Part shown: in pieces, positions 53,590 to 64,000 of the stretch
Position numbering within the stretch: position 1 is the first letter of the stretch
Layout of the letters: each line of letters starts with the position of its first letter
NCBI RefSeq assembly: GCF_029931775.1
Contig: NC_079314.1
Location: forward strand, 67,695,879 to 67,759,878
DNA length: 64,000 nucleotides
DNA from: Euleptes europaea
Lineage: Eukaryota; Chordata; Lepidosauria; Squamata; Sphaerodactylidae
Direction of reading: 5' to 3'
Program-made: the position numbers and the translations under genes
Notes under the pieces: generated by a model
Told to the model about the DNA's origin: nothing
Database searches by the model: none
Seen by the model: the letters and a program-made list of their open reading frames with translations, nothing else

Positions 53590-56375
53590 ATATCCATGTA
53601 TGTTTTTGTGCAGTTTCAGTTGGTTGAACAATGAATCACCCAGGCTGTAATGTGCCAAAGGTGGACAGCATGTTAGAACACATTGCATCATGGGGCAAGG
53701 GCCCAAAGGGCATATCTAGTAAAATGTGATCAAGTGGTGTCATGACATCCACTGTTTGACTGCAAATTGCAGGCTGGGTTTGCATTAAAAAATCGGGGAC
53801 CTTCCTGAGTGTGTAGCCAGCAGTGGATATTTGGATCAGCACAAAGATGCTTTTGTTTCTAAGGTGCCTTCCAGCAATGGAATTTGTAAATTAGTTTTGA
53901 AAATATTATTTTAATGTTTTCTATTAATATAAATGTATTCTATTAATGTTTAAGATTTTGGAACATCTGGCTTATTAGTTTTCTATAGAAGTTTTCTATA
54001 GAAGCATTGCTAGAATTAGCAACCCCATTCAAGCAAAGGGCGGCCCTTAATGAAGGGAGCTTATAGGTCAGGATAAGTGAACAGGGTATATACCAATTGT
54101 AGATAAAAATAAGAGCTTTAAAACATCTAGGCACATGTAACTACAATTATTTAATGTCCATAATGCAACAAGGTGAAGCAGTTGGATTATGTTCATAATA
54201 CTTCTGCGGGGGGGAGGGGGGGAGTCCAACCATCCAAGAAATTACAATCTCAATGATGGCAAAAGTAGAGAAGGGATCTGTCTTCTTGTTGAACAATCCT
54301 GAGATGATTGTGTTGAATGAACAGTGAGATTTGATTACACAGTATATGGAAGCATTCTGAGAAAATCATCCGCTGGCATTAGTCATGGGTGTGTGTGACT
54401 GCATGAAAAGATGGCAGGATACTGAGTGGGGTTCAGTTGCTGGAGATTCCCAAGTCTCCATAAATCATAGTAACAGACAGTATGCAATAGTTAAATGTTA
54501 CTTAAAGGCTTTCTGCCAAGGAGTGGGTTGACTTTAATTAGTATGTGAACTGTTAGTCTTTCTCATCTTTCCTGCTATTGGCTGTAACCAGCCCTAGTCA
54601 CAGTCCAGTTTTCCATTGTGTCGATGTCCTCAGGACCATGCCCTCCTCCAACCTTCCTTTTTTTGCTACCTTATATCCTAACCCCCTCTTTCTTTAACTG
54701 CTCTTCTGTCTGCTCTGCCTCTTTGGCACTAAATTAAACCTCTCAGCTTGTATTGTAAAACTTCAATTACAGTGTGCAATAACATACAACGTGCTAACTA
54801 TAAACATACTATACACATAAATAGACCCACTCTTACAACAATACAAAACCGAAAAAAACAATACAAAACAAAAAAAAATTGTACAACATACAAATCCTCT
54901 GCTTCCATAAACTTGAAAGACTTGCATTTCATCAAGGTCACAATGGTAACAAATCAATTCTTTTGCTGACAAAGTAGCAGGAGGGAAGAAATGTGCCTTC
55001 TGGAATGTGTCAGTGTTTATCACCACGTAAAACAGTGGCTTCTTCAGCTTGGTCCTTCTACCGGCAATGTTAAAAATGCCTTCTTTCTTTTTGTATCTGC
55101 TTCATTGTGTCAGCTGTCCTCAAGTCAAAAGAGCATGCATGAACGCTTTTGCTGCACAAAGCTTCCTAACAGGCTACACCTTATTTATTCTTAAGGACCC
55201 CTCTGTTCACTGATCAACAGTTCAGGGTCTAGAAATGTATTTTGTGTCACAACCTCCTCCCCTCACAAATATTCAGTAACAAACCTGGTGCTGTCTGGCA
55301 GTGAGAGTTACCCAGATATGAAGCATCTGTACTCAGGTATTCCAGGATCAGAGTGGGAACTGGCATCATTGGGTACCTTCTGAGGCCCACTGCCTGGAAG
55401 GAGCCCACTGCCCACCTCTTGCTGTCTCTGCTTGTCTGCCCTCATTGAGTGAGCAAATGATAGGAGAAAAGAGGGAAGAGTGTTTCCCACCAGTTGCCTC
55501 TCCCTCTGAGCAGCCGAGCAGCCAGACACTTGGGCACAGAAGGAGAGAAGAAGTGAGTGGATAGCAAAGAGGACAGGGCAGGATCAAGGCATTTTTGTCA
55601 CACCCTACAAGCTATAAAATTATATTTAGTTGCTAAATAATACAACATGGGTCAATAAGAAATAACATTTTCTCTGACATAATTTAATGTTTGATTTATT
55701 TCATATTAAATATAGAAACTAATTCGTTGCTAGGGGTCATAGTTCTGGGTCAGAATACACCTTAACGGGTATTACAGTTGCTCTCCTTCCTTATATACAA
55801 AAAGGAGTTTGTATCACAAAGACTAACATTTATTGCAGCCTAAGCCAATGTGAATAAATAATTTGCTGAATTAGAATTTAACAGTAAATTACATTGAATT
55901 AACCAGCTTTAAACAGTGTCTCTTTAAGCTCTTGTTAATTCAATTGAGTCTATTGTTAAAGCTCTTAATTCCCATCCGTAGAAGCATCTGTTGCAGCCCT
56001 AATTGGGTTCCTCAATCTAAATGGGGTTAGAGTTGGAAATCACCAATAGTAAATGAATCTAATTTGCATTTAATACTGAAGCTTCTTGGAAGAAAGTATG
56101 GAGGTAGATATCAGCAAATGTATTTAAAATAATGTTATGCCCTTTTCTTAGCATAATAACTGGTGTGATCTAGTGACAAGAGGACAAGAAAGTTAAGTGT
56201 GGGTTGTGTCATCTTAATCAGCTTGAAGAAAGAAGACTTATTTGAAGCTTTGGGCTTTCGTTTTAGCGAGTCAGTGAGAGTGAGCCGGTGGGCAGGATGT
56301 ACCTAGAAAAAGAAATAGCAACAATTAGAAATAAAGCTTCTCTTAGTGCCCTCCTTTTAGAGTTCCAAGTGAAGA
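53590..56375. other. Intergenic downstream of ATP23, no gene seen
   Basis: Includes a short G-run near 54208-54222 and an A-rich tail-like stretch near 54840-54890. Small open frames at 54748-55026 and 55308-55587 show no domain. Confidence 0.5.
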
Positions 56376-56624
56376 AGAGGAAGAGTTGGTTTTTATACCC
56401 CACTTTTCTCTACCTTTAAGGAGTCTCAAAGTGGCTTACAATCACCTTCCCTTCCCCTCTCCACAACAGTCACCTTGTGAAGTAGGTGGGGCTGAGAAAA
56501 TTCTGAGAGAACTGTGACTAGCCCAAGGTCACCCAGAAGGCTACGTATGGAGGAGTGGGGAATCAAATCTGCTTCTACAGATTAGACTCTGCCTCTCTTA
56601 ACCACTATATCATGCTGGCTCTCC
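56376..56624 (-). mobile_element. tRNA-derived SINE, long variant
   Basis: On the minus strand it starts GAGAGCCAGCATGATATAGT and ends ATAAAAACCAACTCTTCC, with GATTCCCCACTCCTCC in the B box region. Same variant as 3593-3897. Confidence 0.8.
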
Positions 56625-58792
56625 AACTCGCCCTTGGATCTGATCCTATTCACTCATGCATCCTTTCAACCTATATGAACGTCCTCCAGCATCAGCTTTG
56701 CCTACTTTATCACGTTACAATATAGAATAACTATTCTCTGTACAAAACCATGATCGGTATTGATTACATTGCAAAATCTCTAATATTCTAAGTATAGAAC
56801 AGCACTTCTCTTACCACAGCAGGAATAATTTAGGTATGATCTAATTTCTTCATCTTTCTGCATTTCTATATTTTTTCTGTGCAATGAGAAAGCTAATTAC
56901 CAGCAGACAATAGAGCTGCAATAATTGCAATTTTAATTTTGGATAATGACAGATGGATCCATGCTGAAGAAGTAGATTGAAACAGGATTTGATAGAATTG
57001 CAGCCTGGATGGGTCAGAGTGTAATGTTTCAGAGACTGACTGATTCAACATACAATAATATAAACTCAATTCCATTTGACTGCACTGTTGTGCAAGTGTG
57101 ACACAAGGTTTATGTTTTGGACTGACATCAACTTTGAGGGATCAAGTATCTTAGTTATCTTGCCAAGTACCTCTTCACTTTTTCACCCTTCCATGTGGAG
57201 AATTTCTAATCTTGTTTTCTACAGGTAATTTTATCAGCAGCCCACTATTCCACAGTTGTTGGTTACAAATTGGCTGAATATCAGAACAAAAAGAACTAGA
57301 AAAATACCTTATATGTCTATGGAGAAAATTGCAGGCTAAATTCTAAACTTGCCTCCTTTGATGTAATTTAGCTGACCCTGCATTTTTCTCAATTCCCTGG
57401 GGATCAGCTGGGCCTTGCAATAGCATAATCCTGCTTGTTAATATTCCCTTTATCCTTGAAAACCGCTTTTAGTTCAGGTTTTGCATGATGTTCCATTTCA
57501 AGAGGTCCTTAAAAGCTTCTCATACTACCTGTACTCTGTATACCTTGTATCATCACACCATTGTTATTAATAAGTATTTCAAACTGATATGAAGTACCAA
57601 GCATCCTGATTACTATGTGAAAGCACGGCTTACTATTTGTCAGCGGTATAGGCAGACTAGCTGTCATGTGGACATTAACACCATGTTTCAGTAATCAGAA
57701 CCCTGTGCAAGAAAGATTCTGTGAGAAGATATTGAGGAAGACTGAAGGCTTATGAAAATTACTTGTTCATATAGATATGGCACTCTGTTTCATCTGCTTG
57801 AACTCTTCAAAGATCACATATTTTGTTCCGTGTGCAAAATGCAAATTCCAGGCTTGTACAGTCTCAGTTTACCTCAGGGCTATGCAGGTAAGGGAGAAAG
57901 GAGTTATTGTTTCAAACATCACTGGACTTTGCTATTTGAAACTGGATCTCTTGCTCTGTTCTCTTTTCTTCCTTTAAAATGCTAATAACAATTGAATTCA
58001 TGGCAAAAGAATATCCCAAGCACATGGAGCAGTGAGATAAAGAGAAAGAAATCTACAGAAGTGAACATTGTTTATGGAGAAGTATCTGGAGTTTTATTCT
58101 ATTGGTTTTAAATTATACTGTCAGCAAAGACAAGACAGTTCTTTCTACAAACCTGAAAAGAGCCCCAGATTTGCAGAAAAATGTGAAATCTTAAAAAAAA
58201 TATTGGGGAATTTTAAAAAGCCAAACATGGTGAAAAGCATGCCTGTGGCTTTAAGCAATGGGTTCCCTCAGTGACAGTTGCTAGGCAACCACAGATGCCA
58301 GGCTTGGTTCTGCCAGTAAAAGGTGGGGGGCCTTTTGCAGGCCTATTTTGGACTTTGAGGGAGGGCACCTTGGGGCCAGGCCTGACTTGGTGCTGTGGGC
58401 ACATGACAGCCCTAGGCTACTCTGGTTCATCAGGCAAGGTGTTCAGGACTGGCGCAAGTGGGCAGGGATGGACCGCTGCTGTACAGCCAGAGACAAAAAT
58501 GGGGTCTGCTGGCATCCATCTTGTGTGCCTAGCTACAGAGATGACTGGGCAAGTTCAGGCTTGTTTGCCTGTTTCCCCTCGGGAGGAGACCAGGTGCAAC
58601 CTGCAATCAAAAGCAGGACTTCTTTAGCATTTGTTTAGCACTCTCCTGCAGCAGATAAGGCACACCTCAGTAACCTTATCAGAGACAGAACTCCATTCAG
58701 AGAATCAGAATGGACACAAATCCATAAAGTTTCTACACTGCCAGAAACCAAGCCTTCTGACTCACCCTATCTTTCCCCCGACAGATAGTTTC
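56625..58792. other. Intergenic, no gene seen
   Basis: AT-rich to about 58.2 kb, then GC-richer sequence leading into the retroelement. Part of 58.2-58.8 kb may belong to the element's LTR if that is longer than I propose. Confidence 0.45.
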
Positions 58793-59099
58793 TGTCAGGC
58801 TGCTATCTCGGTTTCAGTATTGTTTCTGTGTCGGTACTGTACTGTCTAGCCTCAAGGCCGACCACACATACCAAGGCCTGGGAATACTGCTCCTGGGAAA
58901 GTTGACTCTGTCTGTGTATGCTGATGTTGTATAATCTCCCGCCATTTACTGCCTTATATTATTGTTCGGCTAGTGAGACTCTCGTAGCTGCCATAGTTCC
59001 CTGTATGCACTGTATTGCCTTTTTGACCAGTAAAAGCCATCTGCTTGGATTCTATATGACTCTGTGGTGATTTCTGGTTCGAAGGGTCAGGAGCTTACA
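58793..59099 (+). repeat. Probable 5' LTR of the Ty3/gypsy element
   Basis: Starts TGTCAGGCTGC and ends CTTACA, the TG...CA form of LTRs. It contains a TATA-like TTATATTATTG near 58955 and an AGTAAAAG that may serve polyadenylation. The partner LTR is outside the window, so both edges are inferred. Confidence 0.5.
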
Positions 59100-59293
59100 T
59101 TATGGCAGCTATCTATCATCTTCTTTATTGTACTACTAGTCAGGCTGGAGCCCAGGGGGGTTCGCCTGCCGCTTGGATGGAAGCTGAGAAGCTCTCCGAG
59201 TGACCTACTATCCTGGATTCCTCTCGGAAGGATCCCACCCTGTTACAGGACATAGTCGCTGAACTCTTCAGAACTACCCTAGAGGTTTGCCGC

Positions 59294-61357
59294 TTGACGG
59301 GACTGGTACAGGAGCAGTGGCAATCTCTTAAAGGGACTCTCTGGATGTTGACGTCGGAGGATACTGATACTCGTTTAGATCTTCAAGACTTGGATCAATT
59401 ACTGGACGATGCCCGGTTGGCAACTGAGGATTTACAAGTACTAACTGGACTTTTGGATAATCTTATTTCTCGAGAGACTCTTTCCTCTAGTTCTACCATG
59501 GCAGGAGCCCCGCCGGAGGGTTTTTCCCTGATCCCGGATGCGGCCAGCTGTCAGGCTGAAGCCAAGCGAGTCGCTATTCGCACCGCTCTTCTCCTTGTGG
59601 AATGTACAAAGGACACCCCGGTCGCCACCTTGGCTCAAGCTTTGACCTCGACTTTTGGAGCCGATGCACCTGCACTGGCGGTTCGAATACAACCCTTGCT
59701 GGGTGGGGAATCCGACCCCATACTCTCACTCCTGGAAACAGAACTTTTACCGCGCATTACGGCGGAGGCTGCCCTAAGACTTGAGAACGCCAAAGTTCTT
59801 GCGGATAAGGATGCCGCCGAAGCGGCTAAGGTCGCAAGAGAGAGAGAGGCTGCTGACGCAGCCAAGGCGGCAGCAGCAAGGGTTAGGGATCGAGCGAGAA
59901 TGGATACGCGCCCCAAGGACACTGTACAAGGGCTATCAGGTCTGTCTTTTTCCCCGGCGTTTGTCCCGTCGCGCGCGACCCAACGCGCACGCCGTTTGGC
60001 TGACCGACGTCGAGACTCAGGAGAGTCTGAAGACGAGGATCTTTATGGAGATAGCTCTCAATGGGCCACGAGCTTCCGGACCAGTAAACCTCATCTCACT
60101 GGTGGCCCAAGTGAGGAGGTTCACCTCTTACGAGCCCAGAATCGGGAGCTCTCCGACCGTGTTGATCAACTCCAAGAACTAATGGAACGTATGCTTCAGG
60201 ATAACAGGCAATTACAACAAACCCTGATAGCCCAAGCACAGCCTGTTCCGATACCGGGTCAGGGGGTGCCCATCCAGCCACCCCAACCACCCGCTAATGT
60301 GCCTGCTCCACCCTTGCCTCCCGGAGCTCCCGTTGTTCCTCCGCCCGGACCACCCGTGCAACCGGGCCAACCTGCGCCCGGCCCTTGGAAGCAACTTAAA
60401 TTGAGGACTACGTACGACGGATCTCTCGAGACTTTGCCTTGTTTCTTGCATCAAGTGGACAGTTTTATGCGAGAACAAGGACAACTTTTCCCCACGGAAG
60501 ATAGCCGGGTGCGTTATGTAGCTTCCCTTCTGACAGGTAAAGCAGCTGACTGGATGGTCCTCCAGTTTGACACCCGCTCTCGAGCTATTCGTTCCCTCAA
60601 CAACTTCATGACTGCTCTAAGAAGGAGGTTTGAAGACCCCTTCCTGGGGGAAAGAGCCAAAACGGAACTCTTACAACTAAAACAAGGCTCTGCTACAGTT
60701 CGAGAATTTGCCGATGAATTTCAACGACTGGCAAGCAAAATTGTAGGCTGGCCCGAGACCACCCTAATTCATCATTTCAGGGAAGCCTTGCACCCCGACG
60801 TTCTGAACTGGTCATACATGCGGGGCGATCCCGATACCCTTGAAGACTGGATTCTATTGGCCGAGGAAGTGGAAAGCCGCCGACGCTTTATTTCCCTAGT
60901 CCGTCAAAAGCACAAGGAAAAAGGCACCCAAAAGCCTCAATCCAAGGCACCACCGCCCGTCCCACGAAATCCTCCACGTCCGCCCCAGGAACGTGAAGTC
61001 CGATTTCAGAGAGGTGCCTGTCTTACTTGCGGAGAAATGGGCCACTTTGCAGCTGTTTGCCCGCACCGCCATGAATTATTTCGTCCCAGCACGACGACCC
61101 GCGCCAGAGGTCGTCCACCACGCAGAGGCACCGCGGCCACCCGCAGCGCAGCTCCGGGAAGACCCACACCCTCTGCACTCCATGCCGGAGACCCAGCCTC
61201 CCTGCCTACTACCAACGACCCTGCCGGGTCTCGGATTACAAGTGCCCCATTGGGGGACAACTTTCCCTCTTCGGATGAGGAAAATCCTTGGAATTCTCTA
61301 GCCTTAAACCTGGAATCTCCCCTCGACTTGTCAAAAAACGGCTCCGGTCTGTGGTGA
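59294..61357 (+). CDS. gag of the Ty3/gypsy element
   Basis: The structural polyprotein that forms the virus-like particle. It has an alanine-rich helical N-terminal part, a predicted coiled coil around residues 272-310 (LLRAQNRELSDRVDQLQELM), a proline-rich linker around 325-365, a capsid-like retrotransposon Gag domain around 370-540, and one CCHC zinc knuckle CLTCGEMGHFAAVC near residue 575. The true start codon is uncertain. Its end overlaps the start of pol, the arrangement this family expresses by ribosomal frameshifting. Confidence 0.9.
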   Translation: MTGLVQEQWQSLKGTLWMLTSEDTDTRLDLQDLDQLLDDARLATEDLQVLTGLLDNLISRETLSSSSTMAGAPPEGFSLIPDAASCQAEAKRVAIRTALLLVECTKDTPVATLAQALTSTFGADAPALAVRIQPLLGGESDPILSLLETELLPRITAEAALRLENAKVLADKDAAEAAKVAREREAADAAKAAAARVRDRARMDTRPKDTVQGLSGLSFSPAFVPSRATQRARRLADRRRDSGESEDEDLYGDSSQWATSFRTSKPHLTGGPSEEVHLLRAQNRELSDRVDQLQELMERMLQDNRQLQQTLIAQAQPVPIPGQGVPIQPPQPPANVPAPPLPPGAPVVPPPGPPVQPGQPAPGPWKQLKLRTTYDGSLETLPCFLHQVDSFMREQGQLFPTEDSRVRYVASLLTGKAADWMVLQFDTRSRAIRSLNNFMTALRRRFEDPFLGERAKTELLQLKQGSATVREFADEFQRLASKIVGWPETTLIHHFREALHPDVLNWSYMRGDPDTLEDWILLAEEVESRRRFISLVRQKHKEKGTQKPQSKAPPPVPRNPPRPPQEREVRFQRGACLTCGEMGHFAAVCPHRHELFRPSTTTRARGRPPRRGTAATRSAAPGRPTPSALHAGDPASLPTTNDPAGSRITSAPLGDNFPSSDEENPWNSLALNLESPLDLSKNGSGLW

Positions 61358-63310
61358 ATGGAGCGTCTCCACAGACCTCTCAGGATCCTTCTGTTAAACC
61401 GAATGCTCCTACCAAAATCAAAGAAGTGGACTCCACCGTCTACGTGGATGCAGTTTTACAACACATTAACGGTGGCCCACAACTACCCGTCAAAGCACTA
61501 ATCGACTCCGGTTGCTGTCGCACTCTCATAAGCGAAGCCACTTTTGCTGCACTCAGAGCCGAATCTGAGGCTTTACCCGCCCCCGTCCAATTTGCCCAAA
61601 TGGACGGGAGCCATTTCCAGGGGGGTCCAGTTGATCACCGCACCATAGGGGTGGCAATGGGAATTGGCTCCCACTGGGAGCAAATAGACTTCACTATAGC
61701 CCCTATCCGTTTTGAAGTGGTCTTGGGTATTAACTGGATTAAAGGACATAGTCCCAGTATTAACTGGGAAACAAACACTATCTCCTTCGCCAGCCCCATG
61801 TGCAATCAGCACCGGCAGAACTTTGCACTGTTATATCCGCCCGTACCAGCATTGGCCTCCGATGTCCCAGCACTTCCAGTCCTACCTAAGGTATATCGAG
61901 ACTTTGCGGATGTCTTCGACCTTAAAGAATGTGATACCTTACCCCCCCACCGGGCCTCAGACTGTACAATTGAGGTGGTCAAGGACTGCACATTAACCAA
62001 AAGTAAGATTTACCCTATGAGCGCTTCCGAGCGCACTGTTCTCCGGGACTTCCTTGACAAAAACCTCGCCAGAGGGTTCATTCGCCCATCGAATGCCCCG
62101 AACTCGGCCCCCGCGTTTTTTGTCCGAAAAAAAGAGGGCGACCTTCGTTTATGCATTGACTTCAGAAAACTCAATGCGGTTACCCAAACCAACGCCTATC
62201 CTATCCCATTAATATCTGATATTTTGGGACAGTTACAGGAGGGCCGGGTGTTCTCCAAGTTAGACTTGGTGGAAGCCTACTACCGAGTTCGCATCCGCGA
62301 AGGTGATGAGCACCTCACTGCCTTCTCTAGCTGTTTCGGTATGTATGAATTCCTCGTGATGCCGTTCGGATTAAAAGGGGCCCCGGGGGTCTTTATGCAA
62401 CTCATCAACGAAATCCTTCATGACTTGCTGTATCGCGGGGTGGTGGTTTACTTAGACGACATTCTTATTTATTCAAAAACCATGGAAGAGCATGTAACTC
62501 TAGTCCGAGAAGTTCTGCAGCGCCTGCGCGACCACCAACTCTTTGCAAAACTGGCTAAATGCGAGTTTCATCAAAGCCAGCTCACATTTTTAGGATACAT
62601 AATCTCCCACCAAGGTCTTCGCATGGACCCTGTCAAAGTCCAAGCCGTTCTCGATTGGACTCCTCCCACCAACCGCAAGCAAGTGCAACAGTTTTTGGGA
62701 TTTGCAAACTTTTATCGAGGATTCATTCCTAACTTCGCCCAAGTGGCCCTACCCATTACTGATCTACTAAAAACCAAAGGGAAAGCAAACACAGCTACCT
62801 TACCCTCCGCAAAAATCCTGTGGACTGATCAATGCCAAGCCGCGTTTGTGGCTCTCAAACGCCTCTTCACATCCGAACCCGTACTACAGCACCCGGACCC
62901 AAACCAAATGTTTAGTGTGCAAGTCGATGCCTCCGATGTAGCTATGGGAGGGGCCCTCCTCCAGAAAGGTCCGGATGGCCTCCTTCACCCGTGCGCTTAC
63001 TTTTCGAGAAAATTTGCGCACGCACAATTGAACTGGCCCATTTGGGAAAAAGAGGCAGCGGCCGTTCACCATGCCCTGACTCTATGGAGACAATTCTTAG
63101 AGGGGTCCAATATCCCCTTCGAGGTTTGGACCGATCACAAGAATCTAGCTGCCCTCACGGGGTCCCATAAACTATCAGCAAAACAACAACGTTGGGCTGA
63201 ATTCTTCGCTCAGTTTCGTTTCGTCCTAAAGCATGTTCCTGGGAAGCAAAACGTTCTCGCAGATGCCCTCTCCCGGTTGCCACAATACCCGGTAAAACTC
63301 GAAAGACCAA
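61288..63310 (+). CDS. pol: protease, reverse transcriptase and RNase H of the Ty3/gypsy element
   Basis: Aspartic protease with the active site IDSGCCRTLI near 61501; reverse transcriptase with LCIDFRKLNAVT, KLDLVEAYYRVRI, LVMPFGLKGAPGVFMQ and the catalytic YLDDILIYS near 62450; then a tether and an RNase H domain with VDASDVAMGGALLQ, WTDHKNLAAL and ADALSRL. The catalytic motifs are all recognisable. Enzymes of this kind copy the element's RNA into DNA inside the particle. Confidence 0.93.
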
Positions 63311-63639
63311 CTGACTCTCTGTTCACCCCTACGCAAAGGGGAGCCCTTCCTGTACTGGCCGTGCAAACTCGATCTCAGCAACAGCATCCCAGATCCAGTT
63401 CTCCAGCACCTCCAACCCGAGCGGCTACCCAACCGCCCTCGCAACAACAACGAACCGACGATTCCACTCCTCCAACCCCACCGACTGCCCTACCGCCTAC
63501 AATCTGCGCACCACCGCACGTAAGCACTACCCCCATAGCTGGTCCTAAGACTACTATAGCCGGGGGGGGGTTCCCGCCAAGGTTCCCATCTCCGAATCCT
63601 TTTTAAATACCCTTCGGAACCACTGCCTTTCTGAACGCT

Positions 63640-64000
63640 CCACTCACACCCTACCCCCTGGGGTAATAGAACAGGGAGGCTCATGGTACAAAGACTCTAA
63701 ATTGTATGTACCCAAGGCACTTCGAAAAGACGTCTTACACTTAGCTCATGGAGTAAAAACAGCTGGACACTTTGGATTCCTAAAAACTCTCCACTTATTG
63801 CGCAGACAATTTTGGTGGGGGGGAATGCGTTCCGACGTTGACTCTTTTATTCGCAGCTGCCCTGTTTGCGCCACAGTGAAGCGATCACAAGGCAAACCCC
63901 CGGGGCTACTGCAACCTCTAGAAACACCCACCAGACCTTGGGAAGTGATTGCTATGGACTTTATGACTGATCTCCCTCTCAGCGGGGGAAAAACTGTGTT
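63640..64000 (+). other. Integrase region of the Ty3/gypsy element (cut by the window)
   Basis: Shows the zinc-binding HHCC segment typical of Ty3/gypsy integrase (AHGVKTAGHFGF, CPVCATVK) and the start of the catalytic core (WEVIAMDFMTDLP). The rest lies beyond the window. Confidence 0.85.

Larger units (their letters stand above)
58793..64000 (+). mobile_element. Ty3/gypsy LTR retrotransposon, left part, runs off the window
   Basis: An LTR-type left end, then gag, then pol in the order protease, reverse transcriptase, RNase H, integrase, which is the Ty3/gypsy (Metaviridae) order. The reverse transcriptase resembles the chromovirus and vertebrate Sushi-type branch. No envelope or right LTR is within view. 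Long open frames point to a young insertion; the visible part looks nearly whole, with about one break. Base composition is richer in GC than the surrounding DNA. Confidence 0.93.

Noticed and set aside
59441-61260. Minus-strand and alternate-frame ORFs within the retroelement
   Set aside because: Shadows of the gag frame; repetitive Ala/Ser text without domains.

Overview
The window is vertebrate nuclear DNA, most likely from a squamate reptile (lizard or gecko type). Three things point that way: two ordinary vertebrate genes with GT-AG introns; tRNA-derived SINEs of the Sauria type and 5S-rRNA-derived SINEs; and CR1-type LINE tails. The DNA is AT-rich with short CpG-rich patches. There is no bacterial-style operon, CRISPR array or phage region.

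Layout. 1-23.6 kb is gene-poor and filled with small repeats: hAT-like miniature elements with 8-bp target duplications, CR1 tails, SINEs, two opposed LTR fragments (about 15.0-16.2 kb), and an inverted array of a ~195-bp unit (16.56-17.42 kb). 23.6-41.5 kb holds RPAP3 on the minus strand, with 15 coding exons located (641 codons); the short terminal exon was not found. 43.1-44.2 kb is a CpG-rich promoter region shared head-to-head with ATP23, which runs on the plus strand from 43.7 to 53.3 kb in six coding exons (249 aa, complete). 53.6-58.8 kb is intergenic. From about 58.8 kb to the window edge lies a young-looking Ty3/gypsy LTR retrotransposon (gag, protease, reverse transcriptase, RNase H, start of integrase) that runs off the right end.

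Gene roles. RPAP3 is the TPR co-chaperone of the R2TP/HSP90 complex that assembles RNA polymerase II and PIKK kinases. ATP23 is the metalloprotease and chaperone of the mitochondrial inner membrane that matures and assembles the ATP synthase F0 sector. They share no pathway; they are linked here only by a probable bidirectional housekeeping promoter.

The most distinctive observations concern small transposons: a family with TAGGGTTGCC termini whose 8-bp duplications can be read directly, including a 46-bp remnant nested in another element; and a tRNA-5S composite SINE family, one copy bounded by an 11-bp duplication and holding another copy of itself. I found no convincing new biological system beyond these. 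All product names rest on recalled family sequences, not on a search.
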